The position numbers were made by a program, and so were the translations under genes. The notes under the pieces were generated by a model. The model had not been told where the DNA came from and made no database searches. It saw nothing but the letters and a program-made list of their open reading frames with translations. This document shows, one piece after another, positions 16,813-25,112 of a stretch of 64,000 nucleotides of DNA. The number at the start of each line of letters is the position of its first letter. Positions within the stretch are counted from its first letter, which is position 1. Source of the stretch: Novosphingobium sp. 9U (GTDB lineage Bacteria; Pseudomonadota; Alphaproteobacteria; Sphingomonadales; Sphingomonadaceae). The stretch spans positions 713,085 to 777,084 of the forward strand of contig NZ_LR732469.1 of the NCBI RefSeq assembly GCF_902506425.1. Reading direction: 5' to 3'.

Positions 16813-17580
16813 TCAGGACGCGGCCGGGTCGAGGTTCATCCACGCCGGCGCGAGTTGCGGATCGATGTCCTCGACTCGCAAGTGGTCGACGGCGAGCCCG
16901 AGTTCGGGATAGGCTACGCGTTGGCGCTTGGGATCCGAGCGATCGAGCGGAACGACGATCAGCCGGCGGTTGACCTTCTGGCGCCAATTCATGCGCGCGG
17001 TATTCTCCTGTCCGATGTAGCAGCCCTTGGTGAAGCTGACGCCGTTCAGTTCGACCGCGTTGCATTCCAGCCAGAGCGTCGCGTCTTGGCCTAGCTCGGC
17101 TCGCCCCTCGGCTACTCCCTCGGTCAGGCGGTTCGCGAGATAGGCGTCGTCGGCACTCGCTTCGGCCGAGTTCGGGCCTCCGTCGGCTGGGCCGATCCAG
17201 CGACTGCCCAAGGCAGCAAGACGCGGGTCGGGCAGCGATCCTTCATTTGGCTCCTTGGTCCAGTACACCGCCAGCGTCGGGTCGACCGCGATGTCGATGG
17301 CGCGGCGCAGTCGGTACATCGACAGGCGCTTGGTCAGGGTCTCGGCGACTTCGGCCTCGCAATCGATCAGCAGATCGTCATCGGAACGCCAGACGAGGAA
17401 GTCGAACAGCGCCTTGCCCTGCGGGCTCAGCAGCGCGGACCAGACAGGCAGCGTCCCGGTGACATCGGAGGTCACCAACCCTTGCAGAAAGGCCGCCACG
17501 TCCTCGCTTGAGCCCTCGCCCAAACTCTTGTGGGGCGAGATGCGGATCACGGCGCGGCGAGCAAGGCGAGTGGCGGTCAT
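16813..17580 (-). CDS. ygfZ: YgfZ/GcvT-domain folate-binding protein
   Basis: YgfZ-type proteins bind tetrahydrofolate and support repair or assembly of some iron-sulfur enzymes. About 255 residues contain the diagnostic KGCYIGQE motif (with its conserved Cys) around residue 190, and an N-terminal GcvT-like half with FLQGLVTSDV and LLSPQGKALFDFLV. ATG 17580 gives the family N-terminus; a GTG at 17631 overlapping the lysR stop by 4 nt is an alternative and would imply coupling to lysR. Confidence 0.9.
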   Translation of the reverse strand: MTATRLARRAVIRISPHKSLGEGSSEDVAAFLQGLVTSDVTGTLPVWSALLSPQGKALFDFLVWRSDDDLLIDCEAEVAETLTKRLSMYRLRRAIDIAVDPTLAVYWTKEPNEGSLPDPRLAALGSRWIGPADGGPNSAEASADDAYLANRLTEGVAEGRAELGQDATLWLECNAVELNGVSFTKGCYIGQENTARMNWRQKVNRRLIVVPLDRSDPKRQRVAYPELGLAVDHLRVEDIDPQLAPAWMNLDPAAS

Positions 17581-17627
17581 GCCGGGCAAGGTGGGGGCAA
17601 GCGTTCCGCGCTGCAACCGCGCGTCGC

Positions 17628-18536
17628 TCACTCCGGACAGCCTGCGAACAGACCGGGCAGGGCATCCAGCACCCAGGTTGCGGCAGGCCCAGGCGGAGTG
17701 TCCTTGCGCCAGAGCGCTACCAGCGCGTAGTCCATCGGCGGCCGCTCAGGCAGCGAGAGCTCCACCAGCGTGCCTTGCGCGATATCCTCGCGCACGAGGT
17801 AGCGGGGCATCGAGCCCCAGCCGATCCCCTCCTTGAGCAGCGCGTGCTTGGCGCTGAGGTCCGCCAGGCGCCAAGTGCGTGGGCTGAACACCGAGAAGTC
17901 GCGCCCCTGGGTCAGCGGCGAGCGGTCGGTAAGCACCAGTTGCAGGTGCTTGCGCGCCTCACCGGCGGGCACGCGCTTCATCTGGGCGAGCGCGTGGCTG
18001 GGCGCCGCCACCGGCATCAGCGCAACCGATCCGACCGTTTCGCGTTCGAGTTCGGGCAAATCCATGATGTCGGGGCCGGCGATGCCGAATGTCGCCCGCC
18101 CATCGAGCACCAGCGCCGCGACTGCGCCGAGCGCTTCGACATGGAGCCGCAGCGCCACGCTGGGGTACATGGCCTGGAAGTCCCGCAGCAGACGGGCCAG
18201 CGCTTCGCCGGGCACCATGACGTCTACGGCGAGCGCGACTTCGGCCTCCAGGCCTTGCTGCAGCGAGCGCACTTTGGCGAGCAGCGCGTCGACACTGTCG
18301 GACACGGCATGCGCCTCTCCCACCAAGGCCTTGCCGGTATCGGTGAGTTCCGGGCGGCGAGATCCTTCGCGCGCGAACAGCCGCACGTCGAGCTGCGCCT
18401 CCAGCTGCGCAATCGCGTAGCTGATCACCGACACCGCCCGGCCAAGCTTGCGGGCGGCGCCGTTGAAGCTGCCTTCCTCGCAGACGGCGAGGAAGACACG
18501 CAAGTGGTCGAGGCTCGGCGCTACGAGATCGGGCAT
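17628..18536 (-). CDS. LysR-family transcriptional regulator
   Basis: A 302-residue regulator with an N-terminal winged helix-turn-helix (LDHLRVFLAVCEEGSFNGAARKLGRAVSVIS region; LFAREGSRRPELTDTGKAL) and a C-terminal periplasmic-binding-like effector domain. It is divergent from the pirin gene with a gap of 103 nt, the standard LysR layout, so it probably controls pirin and the nitroreductase. The effector is unknown; quinone or redox signals are plausible for this trio. Confidence 0.92.
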   Translation of the reverse strand: MPDLVAPSLDHLRVFLAVCEEGSFNGAARKLGRAVSVISYAIAQLEAQLDVRLFAREGSRRPELTDTGKALVGEAHAVSDSVDALLAKVRSLQQGLEAEVALAVDVMVPGEALARLLRDFQAMYPSVALRLHVEALGAVAALVLDGRATFGIAGPDIMDLPELERETVGSVALMPVAAPSHALAQMKRVPAGEARKHLQLVLTDRSPLTQGRDFSVFSPRTWRLADLSAKHALLKEGIGWGSMPRYLVREDIAQGTLVELSLPERPPMDYALVALWRKDTPPGPAATWVLDALPGLFAGCPE

Positions 18537-18639
18537 TCAACTCTCTCGATCATTTGGCGCAGTTTTATCCCAGTTATCCGATTGCCGAACAAGCGCCATC
18601 TTGGCTTCAACACCTCACATCCCACACTGGGAGAGCACC

Positions 18640-19338
18640 ATGATCGAACTTCGACCCTTCGCGACGCTCGGCGCCGCCAACCACGGCTGGCTCGACGCGC
18701 ACCATCACTTCGCCTTTGCCGACTACCACGATGCCGACCGCGTGAACTGGGGGCGGCTGCGCGTGTGGAACGACGATACCATCGCGCCCAAGTCCGGCTT
18801 CCCCGCGCACCCGCACCGCGACATGGAGATCATCACTTATGTCCGCACTGGCGCAATCACCCACCGTGACAGCCTGGGCAACGAAGGCCGGACTGGCGCA
18901 GGTGACGTCCAGGTCATGAGCGCGGGTAGCGGCATCCAGCATGCCGAGTTCAACCTTGAGGATGAGCCGACGACGCTGTTCCAGATCTGGATCCTGCCCG
19001 ATCAGCGCGGCGGTACGCCCAGCTGGGGCGCGCGGCCCTTTCCCAAGGATGCGCGCGACGGCAAGTTCGTGACACTCGCCTCGGGTGTCGCTGGCGACAC
19101 CGACGTGCTGCCGATCCGCGCCGGCGCGCGCGTCCTGGGTGCAACGCTGAAGGCCGGCGAAACGGTCACCTACGACACCCGGGCCGACCGCCACGCCTAC
19201 CTTGTCCCCGCTACCGGCCGCGTGCAGGTCGGCGAGGTAGGGGCGCAAGCCCGCGATGGCGTCGCCATCACCGGGCTCGACACCATCACCGTTACTGCGA
19301 TCGAGGATGCCGAACTCGTCCTCGTCGACGCCGCTTGA
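18640..19338 (+). CDS. Pirin family protein
   Basis: A 232-residue bicupin. The N-terminal cupin carries the metal-binding pattern FPAHPHRDMEIITYV (two His), later GSGIQHAEFN (His), and a Glu in the same domain. It matches bacterial pirins such as YhhW, some of which act as quercetin dioxygenases. GGGAGAG precedes the ATG. It sits between the divergent lysR and a nitroreductase 22 nt downstream, suggesting a redox or electrophile response unit. Confidence 0.93.
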   Translation: MIELRPFATLGAANHGWLDAHHHFAFADYHDADRVNWGRLRVWNDDTIAPKSGFPAHPHRDMEIITYVRTGAITHRDSLGNEGRTGAGDVQVMSAGSGIQHAEFNLEDEPTTLFQIWILPDQRGGTPSWGARPFPKDARDGKFVTLASGVAGDTDVLPIRAGARVLGATLKAGETVTYDTRADRHAYLVPATGRVQVGEVGAQARDGVAITGLDTITVTAIEDAELVLVDAA

Positions 19339-19360
19339 TTTTACACGAAAGGACTTGCTT

Positions 19361-19939
19361 ATGACTGGCCGCACCGCACACCCCAAAGTCGAAAAGCTGA
19401 TCGTTAATCGCTGGAGCCCGCGTGCTTTCGGCGAGAGTGAGATCCCGCAGGAGGATCTCGACGTGATCTTCGAAGCGGCGGGCTGGGCGCCGTCTGCCTA
19501 CAATGTTCAGCCTTGGACCTTCCTCTACGCCCGCCGCGGCGATGCCAATTGGGACCTGCTGCTCTCGCAGCTGATCGAGTTCAACCAGAGCTGGGCCAAG
19601 GACGCATCGGCGCTCGTGTTCATCGTGTCCGACCGGTACATGCGCTCGGACAAGGGCAACACCGAGAACCACAGCCATAGCTTTGACGCCGGCGCGGCTT
19701 GGGCGCTGGCTGCCCTGCAGGCGCAGGCGCTGGGTTATCACACCCATGGCATGACCGGGCTGAAGTTCGGCGAGGCGGAGCAGGCCCTGGGCATCCCGGA
19801 CGACCAGCGGCTCGAAGCCGCCTTCGTGATCGGCAAGGCGGCGGGCAAGGAAAAGCTGCCCGACTTCCTGCAGGAGCGTGAAGTGCCGAGCAATCGCAAG
19901 CCGCTGAGCGAGATCGCCAAGGCTGGCAAGTTCGCCTGA
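19361..19939 (+). CDS. Nitroreductase family protein (FMN-dependent oxidoreductase)
   Basis: A 192-residue protein of the FMN nitroreductase fold: VNRWSPRAFGESEIP at the N-terminus (flavin phosphate-binding Arg/Ser), AGWAPSAYNVQPW, and the late GYHTHGMTGL segment. Such enzymes reduce quinones or nitro compounds with NAD(P)H. AAAGGA lies 8 nt before the ATG. It is in an operon with pirin, under the divergent LysR. Confidence 0.92.
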   Translation: MTGRTAHPKVEKLIVNRWSPRAFGESEIPQEDLDVIFEAAGWAPSAYNVQPWTFLYARRGDANWDLLLSQLIEFNQSWAKDASALVFIVSDRYMRSDKGNTENHSHSFDAGAAWALAALQAQALGYHTHGMTGLKFGEAEQALGIPDDQRLEAAFVIGKAAGKEKLPDFLQEREVPSNRKPLSEIAKAGKFA

Positions 19940-19946
19940 CGCCATC

Positions 19947-19977
19947 GCCGGAGCCGCGCCTGCGGCGTGGCTCCGGC
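19947..19977. terminator. Stem-loop after the nitroreductase gene (weak terminator)
   Basis: GCCGGAGCC and GGCTCCGGC form a 9-bp perfect stem 7 nt past the stop codon. The following bases are only moderately T-rich, so termination strength is uncertain. Confidence 0.5.
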
Positions 19978-20532
19978 TTGCCTTACCCTTCTGCTGAACC
20001 CGAGGCAGGATCGGCGGGGGGGCACCGTCCACCCGCATCCAAGCCGCGATCGATCACGGCACGAGATCTGCGGCTTGCGCACATTCAACGTCGCGCCTGG
20101 CTTGGTGGCATTCTGTCCGTTTTGGCGGGGCGTAGTTGATTTAAGCTGCCGAGGTCCCAGCGTGCGATCGCCGAGGGCAGCTCGCCCGAGCAATTCGGCG
20201 GTCGCGCGAATTAGACTGCGATCATCTTACTTCGCATCTCCCTTCCCCGGCGAGGAGGGGCAGGGCAGCGGGACCGAAGGTCGCGCGTCTACCCTGGCGT
20301 GGGTACTCCCCTAAAGGATAGAGGAGCAATCATGCAATCTCAGGTGATCTAGCTTCAACGCAACTCCAGGAGCGCCGTTTGCGGGATCGGGGCGCTTGCC
20401 GGTGATCGGCCATGCGCACGCAACAAGGCGAACGGCCTCCGCATCACTCCCGGCGCTTAGCGGCTACTATGCTCATTGGTCAGGCGATCATTCGCGCTTA
20501 CCGGCTCGGCCAAACGGCACGGCGGGCGCGGC
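19978..20532. other. Gene-free stretch leading into the disrupted polysaccharide locus
   Basis: About 550 nt in which I support no gene beyond the 6-codon ORF at 20332. No homologous protein pattern appeared in any frame. It may include the former regulatory region of the polysaccharide locus. Confidence 0.5.
20332..20352 (+). other. Six-codon ORF with a strong ribosome-binding site (possible leader remnant)
   Basis: ATG at 20332 opens MQSQVI and then TAG. It is preceded by GGATAGAGGAGCAATC, an excellent AGGAG at good spacing, and by GGGTACTCCCCTAAAG. Either a leader peptide or the first codons of a gene whose body was lost; translation is not shown. Confidence 0.3.
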
Positions 20533-20697
20533 CTAGTAGCAGCCCGAGCCGGTCAGCACGGCCGGTACAGTGCGGGCCAGGATCGCCATGTCGAGCGCAA
20601 CAGTGCGGCTACGGGCATAGGCGGTGTCCAGCGCCACGCGGCGCCGATAGGTCGTGTTGTTGCGCCCGCTGATTTGCCACAGGCCGGTGATGCCTGG
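20533..20697 (-). pseudogene. 3' remnant of a polyprenyl glycosylphosphotransferase (sugar transferase)
   Basis: On the reverse strand 54 codons read PGITGLWQISGRNNTTYRRR, continue through VALDTAYARSR and end TVPAVLTGSGCY then stop. This is the unmistakable C-terminus of the ExoY/GumD/WcaJ family, which loads the first sugar phosphate onto undecaprenyl phosphate for exopolysaccharide synthesis. The codon just before PGITG is a TAG and the rest of the gene, normally several hundred codons, is missing. The break coincides with the beginning of recognisable Wzz/BY-kinase sequence on the opposite strand, so a rearrangement joined two truncated genes tail-to-truncated-head. Confidence 0.85.
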
Positions 20698-22102
20698 CTA
20701 TAACCAGACCTTGGCCGTGGCGCGCGCGCAGGCAGCCGAAGATGCGCAGCGATTGAATGCGGCGCAATCGCAGCTTTCCCGTGGCGCCGACAAGCTCGGT
20801 GAGCTGAACACGCCGGGAATGGCGGACCTGCGATCGCAACAGACGAGCACGAGTGCCCTCGTCGCGCAACTCGCAAGCCATTATGGACCCAATCATCCCG
20901 AACTGATCACCGCGCGCCAACAGCTGGCAGAGATCAACCGGTTGATCGCCAATCAGGGCTCACGCGTGGTGTCCGGCTTGCAGGCCCAGGCGCAAGCCTC
21001 GGCGGGCCGTGCGGCAGAGATCGCCGGCAAGCTCTCGTCCACGGAAAGCGAGCTGGCCGGGGCGGACAAGGCCGCGGTGCGCTTGCGCGAGCTGGAAGCC
21101 GAAGTGACCGCGCCCAAGACCTTGCTGGACGCATACATGACGCGACTGGCGCAGATTTCGACGCAGAGCGGGATCGAGCAGGCCGATGCACGGGTGGTCG
21201 CCTTTGCACCCCTGCCAGTGCAGGCAGCGGGCCCCAGCCTGATCATCAATCTCGTGATTGGTGCGGTGCTGGGTGCGATCCTTTTCGCCATCGTCGCGCT
21301 CCTCAAGCAGGTCTTCGCCGTCGGCGTCAGCTCACCCGAGGAGGTCGAGACGATCTTCGGCGTCGAGTTCCTCGCGGCCGTGCCGCGCCTGCGCAACGAG
21401 GACGACATGGCCATCATCAACCAGGTCGTCGAAGCGCCCAATTCGCCGTATGCGGAGTCGCTCAGGGCGCTGGCGGCCGGACTGTTCGTACCCGGACACG
21501 CGCAGCCCCGAGTGATCGCGCTGACGTCACCCCAGGCCAGCGAAGGCAAGTCTACCACGGCGATCGCGCTGTGCCGCAGCCTGGCGCTGCGTGGGCGCCG
21601 GGTGCTGGTCATCGATTGCGACTTGCAGCGCCCGACGTTCCACCAGCGCTTCGGCTTCGGCCGGTTCGGCCCTGGGCTTGTCGAAGTCCTGCGTGGCGAT
21701 GCGCATCTGGCGGACTGCTTGGTCGCCGACGGACTGACGCAGGCACGTTTCCTGCCTGTCGGCGAAGTGGTGGAGGCCGGGCAGTCGATTGCCTTTGACC
21801 AGCTGCAGGCGCTCATCGCGGAGGCCAGGTCGCAGTTCGATCTGGTGCTGCTGGATTTGCCGCCCGTGCTTCAGGTCGCGGAAGCCCGCGTCATCGCCGC
21901 AGCGAGCGACGGTGTGGTGCTGCTCACCCGCTGGAAACACACATCGCGGCAGGCGATCGAGTTCGCGATCACCGTGCTGGCGCGTGCCGGCAACTCGGTT
22001 CTGGGATTGGTCCTGACGGAAGTGCCTGCCGGTAGCGAGATCATGATGGGCAGCTACCAGGAACCCGCTGTCGGCCGACTGCGCTTCGCGGGGAACGGAT
22101 GA
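20690..22102 (+). pseudogene. 5'-truncated Wzz/BY-kinase (exopolysaccharide chain-length and tyrosine kinase) gene
   Basis: From about residue 5 the protein is the second half of a GumC/ExoP-type polysaccharide co-polymerase. It has a long coiled-coil region, one membrane helix (PSLIINLVIGAVLGAILFAI), then a BY-kinase domain with Walker A (SPQASEGKSTTAIAL), Walker A' (VLVIDCDLQRP) and Walker B (FDLVLLDLPPVL). The first membrane helix and N-terminal Wzz domain are missing. The only starts (GTG 20654, ATG 20690) lie inside antisense of the sugar-transferase remnant. The C-terminus has a single Tyr rather than a Tyr cluster. A shortened kinase could still be made, but I read it as a broken gene. 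Confidence 0.75.
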
Positions 22103-22574
22103 TGCCAGTGTCGCACGGCAATCGGACTGCGCTCGATCAGAGCCGCGCGTACGCCAGGGAGCGGTTTTGGAGCGCTGCACGTCGAGTATGCTGTGTCCTG
22201 TCTCCAGGCATGCGCGCATGGCGACGATCCCGACACACAACATCCGCAACGGATGTGGTTCTATCAGCCGCTGTGTCGGCCAGCGCAGGCATTGCGAGGG
22301 GAGCCGTTGCTGCTAAGTGCTCAGCCGCCGACTGGTGCAGATTACGAGCTAGCGATCGCTGCGCGGAGCTACGGCACGTGGTACAAGATGGCGGGCCGGT
22401 GTCAGGAACGGTCTCGTACGGCGTACGTCGCGGTGCGCGAGCAGCTCGGGTTGCAGCACCTGACGAGGTCTTCTGCACATACGCCAAGCCAGCAAAAAAC
22501 TCGTCGCGCGCGATCTCCGATCGTGCTTCTGAGAGAGCGGTCAAAGCTGCGCTGGCTTCGTCGAAGGAGCCAGC
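22103..22574. other. No recognisable gene between the kinase remnant and the XrtV-type accessory gene
   Basis: 472 nt. ORFs of up to about 150 codons exist in several frames, but none shows a family motif or the codon pattern of neighbouring genes. In intact sphingomonad loci an exosortase gene is expected close by. I searched this stretch by eye for exosortase or EpsI-domain signatures and found none. It may be degraded coding sequence. Confidence 0.45.
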
Positions 22575-22817
22575 ATGAGCACAGTTTTCGACTGGCTGAC
22601 GGTCGCGATCTTTGCCGGTCTTGCGGTTGTCTACTTGCAACGTTCCGTCGGCGAACGGCCCGCGCATGACGCCGTATGGAAGTATGCGCCGCCCGCGATT
22701 GCCTGCGTTGCCGCCAATCAGCTCGGCAATGCAGGCTGGGTCCTTCTCGGCACCCTGCTGATGTTTGCAGCACTCGTTTATGTCTGGTTCGTCATACGCC
22801 CCCTGGATCGAGCATGA
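22575..22817 (+). CDS. XrtV sorting-system accessory-like small membrane protein
   Basis: An 80-residue protein beginning MSTVFDWLTVAIFAGLAVVY with two hydrophobic segments (the N-terminal one and NAGWVLLGTLLMFAALVYVWFVI). The composition and opening match the small proteins found beside exosortase V (XrtV) in sphingomonad exopolysaccharide loci, as I recall that family. Its exact role is unknown. A GGAG lies just upstream. The frame is intact, yet no exosortase gene is visible in this window, making it an orphan here. Confidence 0.7.
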   Translation: MSTVFDWLTVAIFAGLAVVYLQRSVGERPAHDAVWKYAPPAIACVAANQLGNAGWVLLGTLLMFAALVYVWFVIRPLDRA

Positions 22818-23115
22818 CCGAAGCGGCCAGGATTGTGCGATCGCTTCGTGGTGCGGACGCCATCCATGGCGAAGAGCACATGGCACCTGCGCGCGAGTTT
22901 TCTGTGTCGCCTGCTACCGCAATGATCGAGCGCTGGAGCGAAAGGTCTTCTTCAGCGATCGCTTGGAGCGCCGATCCAGGGCGTGAGGAGCATGGCGGGC
23001 GCACGGTCAATTTGAGTCGATCGGATGTTGCCCGTCATCGACCCGCGGCAAGGCCGCATGCGGCAACTCCTGCTCCAACCCTGGGTCAGATCGCAAGGCG
23101 CGAGTGCCGGGGAGA
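22818..23115. other. No gene seen
   Basis: About 300 nt between two convergent small genes. Open frames exist on both strands without recognisable protein character. Confidence 0.4.
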
Positions 23116-23274
23116 TCAGCGCAGAAGCGTGAGCAGCAACAGCCACAAGATTGCAGAGAAGCAGAGCCCGTCCACAATCGCAGCAGGCACCCCTAGCTGC
23201 GATCGTGCACTCAGCTTCAGCGCTGTGGCGTCGGATTGTGAAGGCGGCCAAGGCGCGGTGGTCCCAAAGGTCAT
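23116..23274 (-). CDS. Putative 52-residue single-pass membrane protein
   Basis: ATG 23274 is preceded by GAGGATATCTGAA, a good ribosome-binding site. The peptide starts MTFGTTAPWPPSQSD and ends in one hydrophobic helix (AIVDGLCFSAILWLLLLTLL) with a terminal Arg. No family is recognised. Its location inside the polysaccharide locus suggests a surface-related role, but the call rests on RBS and hydrophobicity only and could be chance. Confidence 0.35.
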   Translation of the reverse strand: MTFGTTAPWPPSQSDATALKLSARSQLGVPAAIVDGLCFSAILWLLLLTLLR

Positions 23275-23703
23275 TTCAGATATCCTCGTTTGTTTTATGG
23301 GCGACACGTTAACACAGTCGAGCCGCCAAACCGTCACGATCTCAAGCATCGATTGTTCCGGATTGGAGGTGTTTTCGACAGTGCCTTGGATGGAGATCGC
23401 GCGCCGCAGCTGCGTTCCGGGCGCGCCATCATGTGGCGCTCGCCGGGTTGTCCTACGGGCTCCGGAAGTCATCCACCAGGCGCTTTCGGCTGAACGCCTC
23501 GTCCGACCAGCATGGGCCGTCAGAGTGACGACGCCTGCAAACAGGCACTTGCTCAGTAATCCAAAGTGCGCCGTTCAAAAGCAGGCAGCCGGCAAGACGG
23601 AGGGAGTCCTCGTCGGGGCAGCTAGACTACGTGCCAGGTCGGTCCTGTGGACTTGAGCGACGCGATCATCGAAGGTGCGGGAGGAGGCGGCACTCCCGCG
23701 CTG
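23275..23703. other. Gene-free stretch upstream of the hydrolase pseudogene
   Basis: About 430 nt with no supported gene. The base composition looks less GC-rich than surrounding operons, and frames on both strands read as low-complexity Arg/Ser text without motifs. Confidence 0.4.
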
Positions 23704-25112
23704 ATGCCGACCTCTTTCATTGTGGGCCGTGGACGCGTGCAGGTACGCGCAGAACACGGTGCATTGGCTTGGCCCGACGGTCGGGTGCCCGCTCGCGTCG
23801 CCATGCTGCTGCGTATTGTCGCTGGAGCATGGAAGCACCCCGGGACGCGATGGCGGCTTGCTGCTGCAGTGTTGCTGGGTGCAGCCTGGCTGCTCTTGCT
23901 GGCGATCTGCCTGGCGCCGAAGCAAGAAGCGGGCGTGATACCTTTGCATTCCCGGGCGATTGCGGCTCCCGATATGCCAGCTCTGCCGGGCAGCCCGGAA
24001 GCTGAGACACTGGCCGTTGAGGCAACCCCGGCTCCGATCGAGGGGACCGAGGCCTTCGTCGTAATGAAGCCACGTCGTTCGCGGCCTTGGGGCGGGCTGC
24101 GGCACCGTTCTATCATGCGGGATCTCCACAGGATCTCGCGCAAGCGCGGGCCTGCCTGGCGGCGGCGATGCTCTACGAAGCCGGGAACGACGCGATAGGG
24201 CAGATGGCGGTTGGCCAGGTCGTGCTCAATCGTGTGCGACATCCTGCATTTCCCCACAGCGTCTGCGGTGTGATCACTCAGGGAAGTGAACGCGCAACGG
24301 GGTGCCAGTTCACATTCACCTGCGATGGCGCTCTGTCCCGTGTCTACGCCGATGCTGTCGTGCAAGCGGCGCTCCGTCGGGCGGACATGATGCTGAACGG
24401 GCTGGTCTATCGTGGCGTGGGGCTGGCTACGCACTATCACACCGACCAAGTCTATCCCTGGTGGAGCCCCAAACTGGAGAAGATCGCCCGCGTGGGGTCG
24501 CACTTGTTTTTCAGGTGGCCGGGCTACTGGGGATCGGCCGCTGCCCTGGTCGCCAGGCATGCTGGCGCTGAACCAGCCACCAACCTGTTCGCCAGGTTCG
24601 GCTCGCTGGGCGTCCAAGCCCCATCGGCGGCTGCCGCGACGAAGGCACCGTTGATTGAAGCGCAACTCGGTTTCGACGATCAGGACAATGCCTCAGGCGC
24701 ACTGCAGCCACTCGGGGGGAGGGAGGCTCGGGCGCGCGCGAGCGTCGGTAGCGCCGATGTCATCCCTGCTTCTCGTCGTCTCGTCCTGCCCTGGCAGCGA
24801 CCCGCGCCGGTGGCTGCGTCACTGACGGCTGCACCTGCAGTCAACGGCATGAAGCTCCTGCGCATGTTTCCGGACACCGGTGCGATCTTCGTGGAGCTTG
24901 CCGCGGGAGCGAACGAAGCGACGTTGCGCCGATCGGCTCAAGCGCTGTGCGGCGGGCGGGCGAAGTGCGATGTCTATGGCTGGCACTCTGCAAGCGAGGC
25001 GCCGCCGACGCTGCCGCCCGAACGCCGCTTCAAGACTGCGCCGGCATTCCGCTTCGCTTGGGAGCCTGGCCGTGGAGGGCGCATGGTGCCCCCTTCCGCC
25101 AACGCGCTGTGA
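23704..25112 (+). pseudogene. SleB/CwlJ-type cell-wall hydrolase, apparently frameshifted
   Basis: Two frames carry adjacent parts of one protein. The first (from 23704, or 23647/23803) gives a cytoplasmic tail, a membrane helix (WRLAAAVLLGAAWLLLLAIC) and a Pro-rich linker up to EGTEAFV near 24060. The second frame, open from 24021, continues RNEATSFAALGRAAAPF and then the Hydrolase_2 domain: LAAAMLYEAGNDAIGQMAVG, VVLNRVRHPAFPHSVCGV, GCQFTFTCDGAL and GLATHYHTDQVYPWWSPKL. Adding one base near 24060 would fuse them. Without it only a TTG at 24087 could start the catalytic part, leaving it unanchored. The C-terminal 130 residues form an extra domain. Could be a real mutation or a sequencing error. 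Confidence 0.7.

Noticed and set aside
20690..22102. Kinase ORF as a naturally short standalone BY-kinase
   Set aside because: It keeps a piece of the Wzz coiled coil and the second membrane helix, and its first codons are antisense of another gene, so truncation is the better reading.
22099..22578. ORF overlapping the end of the BY-kinase remnant by ATGA
   Set aside because: The overlap looks tempting, but the protein has no recognisable motif, an unusual Arg/Ser composition and no conserved ending. Treated as non-coding or degraded.
22676..23656. 326-codon plus-strand ORF
   Set aside because: It overlaps the XrtV-type accessory gene in another frame and has no domain character. Long open frames are common by chance at this GC content.
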